The translations under genes were made by a program, and so were the position numbers. Of a stretch of 64,000 bases of DNA, positions 16,221 through 24,492 are shown piece after piece. Source of the DNA: an uncultured Eubacteriales bacterium (GTDB taxonomy: Bacteria; Bacillota; Clostridia; Peptostreptococcales; Anaerovoracaceae); the NCBI GenBank assembly GCA_902801255.1, contig CADCHO010000001.1:51192-115191 (forward strand), written 5' to 3'. Numbering within the stretch: the first letter of the stretch is position 1; every line of letters begins with the position of its first letter. Under the pieces are notes generated by a model. That model had not been told where the DNA came from, ran no database searches, and saw only the letters and a program-made list of their open reading frames with translations.

Positions 16221-18068
16221 TTACTTGAAAGTTGGGAATATCAGGCACTCCGAGAGAAGCCTCTCGTAATTGTCTGTTGCTCCAAGCTCAAGATAATCCA
16301 TATCATGAGCAAGTTCTTCCATCTGGCGCTTGACCGTACCGGACATGAGTGCCATATATGCGCCGGTCTTTGAAGTATTGCCTACGTATTCGATGCGGTC
16401 CTCGACCTCAAACGGCAGTATTCCTGTACCTGTAATACTTTCAGCCGGCAGATGAGCTCCGAACTGTCCGGCAATAAGGACTTTATCAAGGTCTGACATG
16501 CCTATGCCGGCTTTTTTCAGAAGCGCCATGAAACCCGAAAGGATCGCCCCCTTAGCGAGCTGCACCTGACGCACATCGCCCTGAGTTATATACAGAGGTT
16601 CTGTGCCGTCTCCGCCTTCTGTCATCCTGAATGATCTCTTTCCGTCTTCATCTACGGCAATATACTTCGACCTGTAATCATCAGCATCAAACTTATCTGC
16701 TTTTACAAAAGCACCTGTCTTTCTGACTATACCTGTCCTCAGCAGTTCTTTAGTGACTGTCAATATGCCGCTTCCGCAGATACCTGCAGGTTCGCAGTCC
16801 CCTATTATCTTGAGATCTATGCCAGCCTCATTGATATGGATATCTTCGATCGCGCCTTCTGCGGCACGCATTCCGGAGCTGATGTTCATACCTTCAAGAG
16901 CCGGACCTGCAGCGCATGAGCACGACATGAGGTGTCCGTCAGCGGCAAGAACGATCTCGCCGTTCGTTCCTATATCTATGAACATCACGTTTCCGTCGCG
17001 GTGTCTCAGATCACATACATATGCGCCGGCAACGATATCCGCTCCGATGTACGCGGATACGGAAGGCAGGCAGTACAGCCTGGCTCCCGGTGCAGCTTTC
17101 AGTCCTATATCCGCAGCCTTTACGTCTTTGGCACGCGCAAAAACAGGAGCGAACGGAGCCTTTCCTATCGGTCTGGCGTCGACACCCATCAGCATGTGCA
17201 TCATGGTGCAGTTTGCACCGACAGTTACCTCGTATATCTGTTCCTGTGTCAGTCCGTGCTCATCGCATATTGACTTCACCATCTTGTTGATGGATCCTAC
17301 GATTGCCTTCTGGAGCTTTTCCCTTCCGTCCTCAGGGTTCTCTATTTCATAAGTGATCCTGGTAAGCACGTCAAGGCCGAAGAACTTCTGGGCGTTTATT
17401 TCCGAAGCATGCCCAAGTTCCTCTCCGGTCGACATGTCAACGAGCGAGCATACAACAGTAGTCGTTCCTATATCTATGGCAACGCCATAAAGCGATCCTG
17501 TCGTATCGCCAGGCTCCAGCGCGATGACTTTGCCATTATGAATCACCGCAGTGTACTCACCAGGCAGCATCGAATGCTCTCTAAGGGCAGTATAGTCAAA
17601 TCCGAGATATCCTGTCGCCCCGTCATGTCCGATGACGGACGTCGCTCCCACCTGATCGATTATCTGATTCTCAAACGGAGTCTGATCCGCGAGTGTCGGT
17701 TTATGGATGGTGACAGGAACTTTTACAATGTCCGGTTCAAATTCGAAATCCGGCATGAAGCCTGAAGCCAGCACATCATGCTTCTTTTCTTTCTGAAGAA
17801 GCTCTATTGTTATATCCGAAGCAGGGTATGTAAGACACGCAAGCCTTACGCCCTGCTCAAGCTCCTCAGCCTTAAGAATTCCGCGTTCGGTCTCTCCAGC
17901 TTCTCCGGCGTCACCCTCAGTGATCCTGACCCTGCACTTTCCGCAGAGTCCCTTGCCTCCGCAGGCGTTATCGATAAACAATCCTGCATCGAGCATTATT
18001 TCCATCAAATTTTTGCCGGAGGCAAATCCATACAGTTTTTCCTCCGGCATTACTTTTAGATTAGGCAT
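16221..18068 (-). CDS. Reductive activator of corrinoid proteins (RACo/DUF4445 type, 2Fe-2S)
   Basis: The 615-residue protein re-reduces corrinoids that have fallen to the inactive Co(II) state, using ATP. The N-terminus is a plant-type [2Fe-2S] ferredoxin domain with C36, C42, C45 and C78 (CGGKGLCGKC, then RLACLT). The central and C-terminal parts carry an actin-like ASKHA ATPase fold, with GVAIDIGTTTVVC near residue 195 and VMFIDIGTNGEI in the middle. It ends in the RACo C-terminal domain (VLIAGQFGAHLP). It belongs to the RACo/AcsV-like DUF4445 group rather than the 4Fe-4S RamA type. It is the only activator in the window, placed next to the single stand-alone corrinoid protein. Confidence 0.92.
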   Translation of the reverse strand: MPNLKVMPEEKLYGFASGKNLMEIMLDAGLFIDNACGGKGLCGKCRVRITEGDAGEAGETERGILKAEELEQGVRLACLTYPASDITIELLQKEKKHDVLASGFMPDFEFEPDIVKVPVTIHKPTLADQTPFENQIIDQVGATSVIGHDGATGYLGFDYTALREHSMLPGEYTAVIHNGKVIALEPGDTTGSLYGVAIDIGTTTVVCSLVDMSTGEELGHASEINAQKFFGLDVLTRITYEIENPEDGREKLQKAIVGSINKMVKSICDEHGLTQEQIYEVTVGANCTMMHMLMGVDARPIGKAPFAPVFARAKDVKAADIGLKAAPGARLYCLPSVSAYIGADIVAGAYVCDLRHRDGNVMFIDIGTNGEIVLAADGHLMSCSCAAGPALEGMNISSGMRAAEGAIEDIHINEAGIDLKIIGDCEPAGICGSGILTVTKELLRTGIVRKTGAFVKADKFDADDYRSKYIAVDEDGKRSFRMTEGGDGTEPLYITQGDVRQVQLAKGAILSGFMALLKKAGIGMSDLDKVLIAGQFGAHLPAESITGTGILPFEVEDRIEYVGNTSKTGAYMALMSGTVKRQMEELAHDMDYLELGATDNYERLLSECLIFPTFK

Positions 18069-18088
18069 TACGTTATTTTCTCCCGGTC

Positions 18089-18742
18089 CTATTCTACTCC
18101 GCAGAGCCTCTTTGCTACTTCAACAGCCTCGACCGCATTTCTTGAATAACCGTCAGCGCCGATATCCTCAGCATACTTCTGAGAAATAGGGCTTCCGCCT
18201 ACCATTACCTTGATGCTGTCTCTTATGCCCTGCTCTTTGAGTTTGTTGATGACTTCCTTCATGCCAGGCATGGTCGTAGTCATGAGTGTGGACATCATGA
18301 TAAGGTCTGCATCGACCTCCTTAGCCTTCTCAACGAAACTGTCGAGAGGTACGTCTCTTCCGAGGTCGAACATCTCGAAACCTGCAGTCTCCATCATGAT
18401 CTTGACCAGGTTCTTTCCGATATCGTGAGTGTCTCCCTCGACTACACCGATTACAGCCTTCTTTGCTTCACCTACCGATGCATCCTCAGGAAGGTGCGGT
18501 CTCAGAACATCAAGGCCGGCATACATTGCGTCTGAGCAAAGCAGCAGGTCTGTTACGAAATACTCTTCCTGATCGTACATTTCACTCGCACGGTTCATGC
18601 CGTCTACGAGACCGTGAAGGATACCATCGAGTGCATCATAGCCTTCTTCAATATATTCTTCACATACGTCAGCAATCTCTTCGTCCTCCATCTCAAATAC
18701 CATGTCGGACATCTTCTGCAGAAGTTCTTCTTTAGTTGCCAT
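18089..18742 (-). CDS. Corrinoid (B12-binding) methyl-carrier protein, MtaC/MtbC-like
   Basis: The 217-residue protein carries a methylcobamide. Residues 1-88 form the helical cap domain. The Rossmann B12-binding domain follows, with the base-off/His-on motif D104-x-H106-x-x-G109 (EGDTHDIGKNL), GFEMFDLGRDVP and MVGGSPIS. AAAGGAG lies ahead of the ATG. It is the only free-standing corrinoid protein in the window, so the several UroD-type methyltransferases of the island presumably share it or use others elsewhere. It is flanked by a full methyltransferase upstream and the reductive activator downstream. Confidence 0.95.
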   Translation of the reverse strand: MATKEELLQKMSDMVFEMEDEEIADVCEEYIEEGYDALDGILHGLVDGMNRASEMYDQEEYFVTDLLLCSDAMYAGLDVLRPHLPEDASVGEAKKAVIGVVEGDTHDIGKNLVKIMMETAGFEMFDLGRDVPLDSFVEKAKEVDADLIMMSTLMTTTMPGMKEVINKLKEQGIRDSIKVMVGGSPISQKYAEDIGADGYSRNAVEAVEVAKRLCGVE

Positions 18743-18777
18743 TATAATACATTCTCCTTTATGTTATCAGCCGTTTA

Positions 18778-19926
18778 TCAGGCCTTATTCATTACTACTT
18801 CGTTTGCAGCTTCCTCAACAATGCCAAGCGGAAGCATTCCCTTGCGAGCACCCCTGCCGTATTTGCGGGCAGCAAAGATAAATGCGTCGAAATTCTCGCG
18901 GGAAGTTCCAATCGGTACCTGGCATCCTGTTCCGAGTGTATAACCGTTTTCAGCCTCAGAGCCATTGATAATGCACTGCTTACATGTCTCGATTACGTCA
19001 TCGATAGTTCCGTTGAGCATTACATCTACAGGAGCAACGTTTCCGACAAGTCCGAATACAGGACCCATTTTATCTCTTGCGTCAGCAAGGTTTTCCATGT
19101 TATCTACACTAAAGCTTGATACCTTGAGTTTCAGCATATCATCCCACAGTGGTGATGTCTTTCCGCAGATGTGGATGCCAGGCTTTTTACCCAGAGTCTG
19201 CGTGAGACCTTCAACCAGGTACTCAAGCCATGGATGTGAGAATTTCCTGTAGTTTCTCTTGCCCAGAATGTCAGCACAGCTTATAGGATCGCAGATGGTG
19301 CATCCTCCGCCGCCGAATTCATCCGCGAACATCTCCGCATAAGCTACCGTATAATCAACAGTCCACTTAAGAAGATCGTTCAGTTTCTCAGGATTTCTTA
19401 CTGTATCCCTGAGTATCATCTCAACCGGTCTTATAAGAGAAGCATTTGTGAATGGGCCGGCAACAGGCATTGCGATACCCATCTCCGGGAATGCCATCTT
19501 GAGGTCGATTCCTCTCTGGAGGACGGCAAGGAATACCGGATTCTTTTTCGGATTATCCTTCATCAGCTCAGGAAGCATTGAATAGTCTGTAAGTACAGGC
19601 TTTATCACGCGATCGATACCGACTTCAGGAAAATATATCTCAGAGCCCACAGCCTGCGCCATTGTCCTCAGTCTGAGACCGGAAGCAAGTCCGCCGATGT
19701 TAAACTCTTCCTGCCTTCTTTTGATCACATCTATGTGAACTTTTAAATCATTTCTCCATTGCGCAGTTGTATAGCCGAAGATGTTAGCCATGGCTTCTTC
19801 GTTGCTCTGCAGCGAGAACGGAATATGATCTACTGTTTCGCCTGCCGCATACTTCTGCATTCTTTCACCCGCAGACATAGTCTCGGGATATTTTTCCATT
19901 TCTTTTTTCAGTTCTTCATAAGTCAT
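18778..19926 (-). CDS. UroD-family corrinoid methyltransferase, first gene of the island operon
   Basis: The 382-residue UroD-fold methyltransferase has zinc ligands H252 and C254 (IHICGKTSPL) and C335 (GTGCQVPIG). PVAGPFTNAS and LVGNVAPVD are conserved. The C-terminal tail AARKYGRGARKGMLPLG is longer than in the other paralogues and matches the relic at 10746-10859. Its position directly before the corrinoid protein suggests that it is the substrate-specific methyltransferase (MT1) for this carrier, which is inference. The start has GAGGG upstream. The promoter region at about 19.96 kb contains a perfect TATAAT. Confidence 0.87.
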   Translation of the reverse strand: MTYEELKKEMEKYPETMSAGERMQKYAAGETVDHIPFSLQSNEEAMANIFGYTTAQWRNDLKVHIDVIKRRQEEFNIGGLASGLRLRTMAQAVGSEIYFPEVGIDRVIKPVLTDYSMLPELMKDNPKKNPVFLAVLQRGIDLKMAFPEMGIAMPVAGPFTNASLIRPVEMILRDTVRNPEKLNDLLKWTVDYTVAYAEMFADEFGGGGCTICDPISCADILGKRNYRKFSHPWLEYLVEGLTQTLGKKPGIHICGKTSPLWDDMLKLKVSSFSVDNMENLADARDKMGPVFGLVGNVAPVDVMLNGTIDDVIETCKQCIINGSEAENGYTLGTGCQVPIGTSRENFDAFIFAARKYGRGARKGMLPLGIVEEAANEVVMNKA

Positions 19927-19959
19927 GTTGAAGCCCTCTTGATATCGTTAGATACGGTT

Positions 19960-19974
19960 TACCTTTTAATTATA
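19960..19974 (-). promoter_or_regulatory. Promoter region of the methyltransferase island; shared 15-base word
   Basis: TATAATTAAAAGGTA on the minus strand is identical to 7886-7900. The TATAAT would be the -10 box about 40 bases before the ATG at 19926. A TTGTAA element lies only 14 bases further upstream, a poor spacing that could mean activator dependence. Confidence 0.5.
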
Positions 19975-20109
19975 GTCTACAGGCAAATTTACAACTATTG
20001 ATATGCTTAATAGCTCCTTCTGTAATTATCGGTAATAGCTATATTCATGCAGATGGCATTTGTTTTCTTGTATTAAGCTCGGCTAAAAGACTATGTAAAT
20101 ATTATTAAC

Positions 20110-20137
20110 TTTACTTATGTTTTGTTTAGGATACAAT
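20110..20137 (+). promoter_or_regulatory. Possible promoter of the small membrane peptide
   Basis: TTTACT (20110-20115) and TACAAT (20132-20137) are 16 bases apart on the plus strand, about 90 bases before the ATG at 20231. I see nothing else recognisable between 19975 and 20230 except a short GGATC/GATCC repeat near 20158-20171. Confidence 0.35.
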
Positions 20138-20230
20138 GTAATTGAAAACAGGAGAAGGATCATCAGATCCGTGCTTATGGAAAATGAAAGGACTTTTTCA
20201 AAGGTCAGGGGTATTAAAGGAGGTGCCGTC

Positions 20231-20320
20231 ATGTTGATCAACGCAGTAGTAGTCATGTCATTTGTCGGAGTATTCGTTGGAAAGTGCTATTATTTTTCAA
20301 AGTACAGCCATAAAAGATAA
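20231..20320 (+). CDS. Small single-span membrane peptide, 29 residues
   Basis: An ideal ribosome binding site, AAAGGAGGTG, lies 6-8 bases before the ATG at 20231. The frame encodes 29 residues: a hydrophobic helix (LINAVVVMSFVGVFVG) followed by a basic, aromatic tail ending in HKR. A strong hairpin terminator follows 30 bases after the stop. The frame is open further upstream (to 20117), but the ribosome binding site supports the short form. I do not recognise the peptide. It sits alone between two large minus-strand operons. The evidence is good for translation and none exists for function. Confidence 0.65.
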   Translation: MLINAVVVMSFVGVFVGKCYYFSKYSHKR

Positions 20321-20349
20321 ATACTTTTCTTCATAAAAAAGCAATTTAT

Positions 20350-20379
20350 AAGAGCGCCCTCTTCTACGAGGGCGCTCTT
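20350..20379. terminator. Bidirectional terminator
   Basis: The perfect 12-base stem AAGAGCGCCCTC / GAGGGCGCTCTT has a 6-base loop. On the plus strand it is followed by TTTTATA; on the minus strand the arm is followed by ATAAATTGCTTTTTT. It ends both the small-peptide transcript and the 31-kb cobalamin operon, whose last gene stops 12 bases away. Confidence 0.9.
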
Positions 20380-20391
20380 TTATATCAGTTA

Positions 20392-21894
20392 TTATAATCC
20401 CAGCTCGTCTATCTGCCTTTTTATCTCTATATCTCTTTCATCCAGAAGCAATTCTTTGTTATGCCGGTAGTATTCATCACAGCCATATATACTAATAAAA
20501 GAAACGCAGTCCGGATCAGCTGTAAGCTCCGTAACAGCCATCAGCATCTCCTTGTCTTCACCCCAGCATTTTTCAACAAACCTCAGCATATTGTCCATTC
20601 TGCTGCATGTAAATGCTGCTTTTTCATTATGAGAGTCAACGAGACCGCCGTAAGCTGAACGGATGGCTTCATAAGAAGACTCATAATCAGGTGAATCTTT
20701 AATAAGATCTGCCATCTCATAAAGACATGAAACAGTCCTGAGCATGCGGTCTGATTCCTCACGGGTAAGTGAATGAGCTTTCAGTCCTGCCCCGCGTCTG
20801 GTTACGATCCGGTCGATGAGTTTTTTCATGTTGTCCTCAGGTATAATATCCTCAGAGGCAGCAGCTCTATACTCTTTAACGCATAGTCTCACAGACTCAA
20901 GCAGGCGGCGTTCTTCCATCCGTTCACGCACATCCTCTTTCACGCTGTTCAGCAAAAGACCGATGAGTGTGTATACTTCATCAAATCCTGCCTGGGAAGC
21001 TCTTTCTTCCATTCCTTCAGGATCTTCCCCATTCAGAATTGCCTCGACAGGATACTCTTCCCTGTATTTATTGAACAGACTGAGATATACGTTAAATTCC
21101 TTTGCAGTGCTGTGGTTCTGAAGGTACTGAATTATAAGATCTTCATCAGCCTCGATGCCGTTCTTCTCATAAAGAAGCAGCATCTTACTGAGGTCTTCCC
21201 ACCCTCTCGGAGTCACGATCGACTTGCCGCTGACAGTAGTCTCAACGTGGTAGAAATGATTTCTCTTGGTCTGAAGGAACGACATCACAGCCGGATGCAT
21301 GTGAACGGCATATGCATACTCCTTCCACGCTTCGAAGTCCGGCTCGACTTCGATTTTTTTCATTCTGTCGAGCGTAACTATATCAAACTCCCTGGCGGAA
21401 TCATTGTATTCGGACGGATTTCCCGCAGTGACGACTATCCAGCCCTCAGGCAGCCTGTGTCCGCCAAAGACCTTGTACTGCAGGAACTGCATCATGAGCG
21501 GTGACAGCGTTTCTGATACGCAGTTTATCTCGTCCAGGAAAAGGATGCCCTGCTTTACGCCGGTAGTCTCCATAAGATCATATACCGATGCGATTATCTC
21601 ACTCATCGTATATTCAGTGACATCGCATTCTGTTCCGCCGTAGACTTTCCTGCTGATGAACGGAAGTCCGATAGCACTCTGGCGTGTGTGATGTGTCATG
21701 GAATACGATATGAGTCCTATTCCGAGCTCTGATGCAAGCTGTTCCATTATGGCAGTTTTACCTATGCCCGGCGGACCGATCAGAAGCACCGGTCTTTGCT
21801 TTTCGACGGGTATCATGTAATTGCCCAGATCATCTTTAGTAAGATACGCCTTAATAGCATTTCTTATCTGCTCTTTTGCTTTGCTTATGTTCAT
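20392..21894 (-). CDS. MoxR-type AAA+ ATPase
   Basis: The 500-residue protein has an N-terminal MoxR AAA+ domain. Walker A is GPPGIGKTA, Walker B is ILFLDEINC, sensor I is VVTAGNPSE, and the C-terminal half is a helical region of unknown role. MoxR ATPases remodel or metallate partner proteins together with VWA-domain proteins. The VWA partner gene lies directly upstream. AAGGA before the ATG at 21894 supports this start rather than the GTG at 21930. It is the last gene of the riboswitch-led operon. Similar ATPase/VWA pairs occur as CobS/CobT of the aerobic cobaltochelatase, but no CobN is present here. Confidence 0.88.
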   Translation of the reverse strand: MNISKAKEQIRNAIKAYLTKDDLGNYMIPVEKQRPVLLIGPPGIGKTAIMEQLASELGIGLISYSMTHHTRQSAIGLPFISRKVYGGTECDVTEYTMSEIIASVYDLMETTGVKQGILFLDEINCVSETLSPLMMQFLQYKVFGGHRLPEGWIVVTAGNPSEYNDSAREFDIVTLDRMKKIEVEPDFEAWKEYAYAVHMHPAVMSFLQTKRNHFYHVETTVSGKSIVTPRGWEDLSKMLLLYEKNGIEADEDLIIQYLQNHSTAKEFNVYLSLFNKYREEYPVEAILNGEDPEGMEERASQAGFDEVYTLIGLLLNSVKEDVRERMEERRLLESVRLCVKEYRAAASEDIIPEDNMKKLIDRIVTRRGAGLKAHSLTREESDRMLRTVSCLYEMADLIKDSPDYESSYEAIRSAYGGLVDSHNEKAAFTCSRMDNMLRFVEKCWGEDKEMLMAVTELTADPDCVSFISIYGCDEYYRHNKELLLDERDIEIKRQIDELGL

Positions 21895-21942
21895 ATAATC
21901 GTCCTTACTGAGCCGAAGCTTTACTAACACGGTTAAATGGTA

Positions 21943-23283
21943 TCACAATTCGTCAGGTCTGAGCACCACTTTCATAGCCCATACCGGCACTTCAGGTACG
22001 TTGTATCCGCTTTCAACGAATACAAACGCAGTCCTGTAGTCAGGCTTTGACGGCGGGTAGATCCCAAGGCCGTCAGTGAAGTATATCAGTCCCTTTAAAT
22101 CGCTGAACACACCTTCTTTTAGCAATCTGTCCACATATTCAAATACCGGCCTGAAATCCGTACCGCCGAGTCCTCTGATCTCCATGGTCTCCAGATATCT
22201 CTCGAAGTCCTCCGGGGAATGTATCACCTCGTCTGACTGTATCTGAGCATCACACTGAACGATGTGCACATTTATCATATTATGAAACGATTCGCGGTTC
22301 TTCAGTATGTTGTATGTCTTCTGAAGGAAGGATTGCACTTCCTCCCCCGCTACTGATCCGGAAGTGTCTATCGCTATGACAAAATCCCTGATCTTATTGT
22401 CTTCGCGGTATTCCAGCGGCTCTATAAGCGGCATCTTATGATAATGCTGCAGTCCGTAATTGTAATATATGTAGTCGAACTCATCATCCGAGACTTTTAC
22501 GGTTTCGTTGACAGCTGCGAACTTCCTGAGGAACTCCGAGTAATCATACTTCTCGCGGTTGACCGCTCTGAGATTCTGCAACAGCGATGAAGCGAATTTT
22601 CCGCGCACTTTTGCAAATGTCTCTATCTCCATCTCGATCTGCTCAGCGATCTTTTTCCATTCATCCTGCAAGGTCAGGTCATCCTGATCGAGCTTTGCGT
22701 CGCCTGACAGTACAGTCTGCACAGCAGGCGGCTGATCGCTCCCGGAGTACCAGAGTGAATGATCATCAGCCATAAAAAGATCCTCAAGCTTTCTGAGCTT
22801 TTCGTCTGTGTCTGCCGCTTCAAGCTCCTCTCGTCTCAGTGCACTGTAGATTTTTTCGGCAGTAAGGAATCCCGTCTCCCTTCTGATCTTTCTGAGTAAG
22901 TCACGACGCCGGCCGTCATCATCAGACCTTGTGCATGGAAGATCAAGTTCACATATTACTGATTCTGACGCGATATCGCATGCAAGGTCCCATAGCCTGC
23001 GGTCTATATCAGCCCCTGTAAAAGGATGGCAGAACACACAGTGAAGCACGGTATGAAGGTATGTCCTTGTCAGCAATTCTTTTGATGCGCTGTAAGTCCT
23101 GAGTACGAATGCCGGATCATAATAAAGGGTGCGTCCGTCAGTCGAAAAGCTCCCATTATAAAGCTCTCTGCAGTGAAAGCTTAGAGCTGTATCCATAAAG
23201 CGCAGGTTCACCAGCAGTCTGTTTCTTGAAATATCAAGCACATCTTCAGATATTCTTACTGCATCATTTTTGTCCCTGTTCAT
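21943..23283 (-). CDS. VWA-domain protein with metallopeptidase-like N-terminus (DUF2201 type)
   Basis: The C-terminal 150 residues form a von Willebrand A domain with a MIDAS site: DFVIAIDTSGSVAGEE, then LGGTDFRPVF and IYFTDGLG. The N-terminal part contains TYLHTVLHCVFCHPF, a histidine-rich motif like the degraded HExxH of VWA-associated metallopeptidase-like proteins. There is no signal peptide. It pairs with the MoxR ATPase downstream. Being at the end of the tetrapyrrole/B12 operon suggests a chaperone role in metal or cofactor insertion, which is inference. The ribosome binding site is weak. Confidence 0.82.
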   Translation of the reverse strand: MNRDKNDAVRISEDVLDISRNRLLVNLRFMDTALSFHCRELYNGSFSTDGRTLYYDPAFVLRTYSASKELLTRTYLHTVLHCVFCHPFTGADIDRRLWDLACDIASESVICELDLPCTRSDDDGRRRDLLRKIRRETGFLTAEKIYSALRREELEAADTDEKLRKLEDLFMADDHSLWYSGSDQPPAVQTVLSGDAKLDQDDLTLQDEWKKIAEQIEMEIETFAKVRGKFASSLLQNLRAVNREKYDYSEFLRKFAAVNETVKVSDDEFDYIYYNYGLQHYHKMPLIEPLEYREDNKIRDFVIAIDTSGSVAGEEVQSFLQKTYNILKNRESFHNMINVHIVQCDAQIQSDEVIHSPEDFERYLETMEIRGLGGTDFRPVFEYVDRLLKEGVFSDLKGLIYFTDGLGIYPPSKPDYRTAFVFVESGYNVPEVPVWAMKVVLRPDEL

Positions 23284-23294
23284 GCAATTTGATA

Positions 23295-23750
23295 TTATTT
23301 TTTCTCAAATAGTCCCTTCAGATATTTAGTTGCCTTTGCTGCAAGCTCGTGATTTTCACCTGATGCGCTCACCCCTATTACCAGAGGATCTCTTCTGACA
23401 ATGCCCGGGAAATAGAAATCGCACAGTGACTCGTCACTTGCCGCATTGAACAGTATGCCGCGCCTTCTGCACATTCCGGCGATACGCACCTCTGTGCCCG
23501 GATGTCCCATCGCTGCAAGTACGATGTCCGCATCATCAAGATCGTCCTCACTGAAACGCCTCTGATGCAGGGTCAGCATCTCACGGTCCGCAAGCATTTT
23601 TATCACAGGTTCCACTTCCGGAGCGACAACGGTAACAGAACCGGCAAAATCGAGGATAGAAGCTATTCTCCTCGCCGCTATCCTGCCGCCGCCTATAAAC
23701 AGTACCCGTTTGCTGCTGAGATCTACATACATCGGAAAATACAGACTCAT
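23295..23750 (-). CDS. Precorrin-2 dehydrogenase (sirohydrochlorin synthase)
   Basis: The 151-residue NAD-dependent enzyme oxidises precorrin-2 to sirohydrochlorin, matching the N-terminal part of CysG and Met8p. FIGGGRIAARRI is the nucleotide-binding loop, and FNAASDESLCDFYFPGIV and VGVSASGENHELAA are family signatures. It lacks the methyltransferase half of CysG, which is supplied by the separate CobA-HemD fusion. Its product is the substrate of the two CbiK proteins and is then methylated by CbiL. Unlike the other pathway genes, it is separated from hemB/hemC/cobA by four transport and surface genes. Confidence 0.93.
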   Translation of the reverse strand: MSLYFPMYVDLSSKRVLFIGGGRIAARRIASILDFAGSVTVVAPEVEPVIKMLADREMLTLHQRRFSEDDLDDADIVLAAMGHPGTEVRIAGMCRRRGILFNAASDESLCDFYFPGIVRRDPLVIGVSASGENHELAAKATKYLKGLFEKK

Positions 23751-23762
23751 ACCTATCCCCTT

Positions 23763-24473
23763 TTACTCATAGTTTTTTTTCTTCACAAAATGATTTATAA
23801 CACCACCAACGATGATTATAGCCAAAGCTATGTATATCACCTTCATGGCAGCTTCCTGTGTATCAGCTATGGTGCCGCCGCCCTCCGCAAGATCGATAAG
23901 GACCGCACCTTCAGGAAGTGAGGATGCCAGAAAAGCAATGTCCCTGTCATACCATTTCTGCTTCTTTTTGCTGAACGCCGCGCACGGTATCTCTTTATTG
24001 AGAGCTTCTACTTTAAGCTCAAACTGCCCGTAACCGCTGCTCTCATCTGCCTTTATCCATTCAGATTCTCCAGCTGCTTCTGCCTCTGCCGCTGTGCCCT
24101 GATAAACATACGCGTAGCTGGTACTCGATATCGTGATCAGTGCTTTCATTTTTCCGTTCTTGTTGTCCAGCTTCGCGTCAGTGATCTTGAAGAACTGTGA
24201 GGATGAAAGCACCTCTGCATCGTATGTCCCCTCTTTTACATCTTCAGGATATACCGGAGTCATGCTGTAGATAAGAGTCCCGTCCTGCAGACTCCTGTCA
24301 CGCTCCGGGCTTTCGTTTTCCACTCCTATTCCTTTTTCGGCATCTTTTAATACAACAGGTTCTGCAAATACCGGAATGGCTGAAAATGAGTACACGAAAA
24401 GAGCCGCTGTCATGACCAGCGCGAATATGAAGATATTTAAATGATCTCTGCTGTGCTTTTTCATGTATTGCAT
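23763..24473 (-). CDS. Membrane-anchored surface protein, paralogous to the lipoprotein at 49057
   Basis: The 236-residue protein has a signal peptide ending in PVFAEPV, one exposed domain, and a C-terminal membrane helix (VIYIALAIIIVGGVI) followed by KKK. The exposed domain contains NGKMKALITISSTSYAYVYQG, with YGQFELKVEALN and WYDRDI later. These match in order the DGKMTIHVSLQS, YGFDIPVPSLD and WYDHKV stretches of the lipoprotein at 49057-49896. The domain resembles surface domains found beside haem, iron or cobalamin importers in Clostridia (from memory). It is probably a surface tetrapyrrole or metal binder; this is inference. It follows the ABC-2 permease gene. Confidence 0.65.
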   Translation of the reverse strand: MQYMKKHSRDHLNIFIFALVMTAALFVYSFSAIPVFAEPVVLKDAEKGIGVENESPERDRSLQDGTLIYSMTPVYPEDVKEGTYDAEVLSSSQFFKITDAKLDNKNGKMKALITISSTSYAYVYQGTAAEAEAAGESEWIKADESSGYGQFELKVEALNKEIPCAAFSKKKQKWYDRDIAFLASSLPEGAVLIDLAEGGGTIADTQEAAMKVIYIALAIIIVGGVINHFVKKKNYE

Positions 24474-24492
24474 TTAGTTTTTAAATGTTCTG

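Noticed and set aside
7963-19926. Haem-pathway uroporphyrinogen decarboxylase (hemE) among the UroD-family proteins
   Set aside because: Four of the five carry the HxC...C zinc motif of corrinoid methyltransferases and the fifth is a divergent relative; all lie with corrinoid genes.
20117-20230. N-terminal extension of the small plus-strand peptide to 67 residues
   Set aside because: The strong ribosome binding site lies inside the extension just before the ATG at 20231, and the extension has no initiation signal of its own.
20392-23283. CobS/CobT subunits of aerobic cobaltochelatase
   Set aside because: No CobN is present, the pathway is clearly the anaerobic one with CbiK, CbiD and CbiG, and the VWA protein has a metallopeptidase-like N-terminus unlike CobT.
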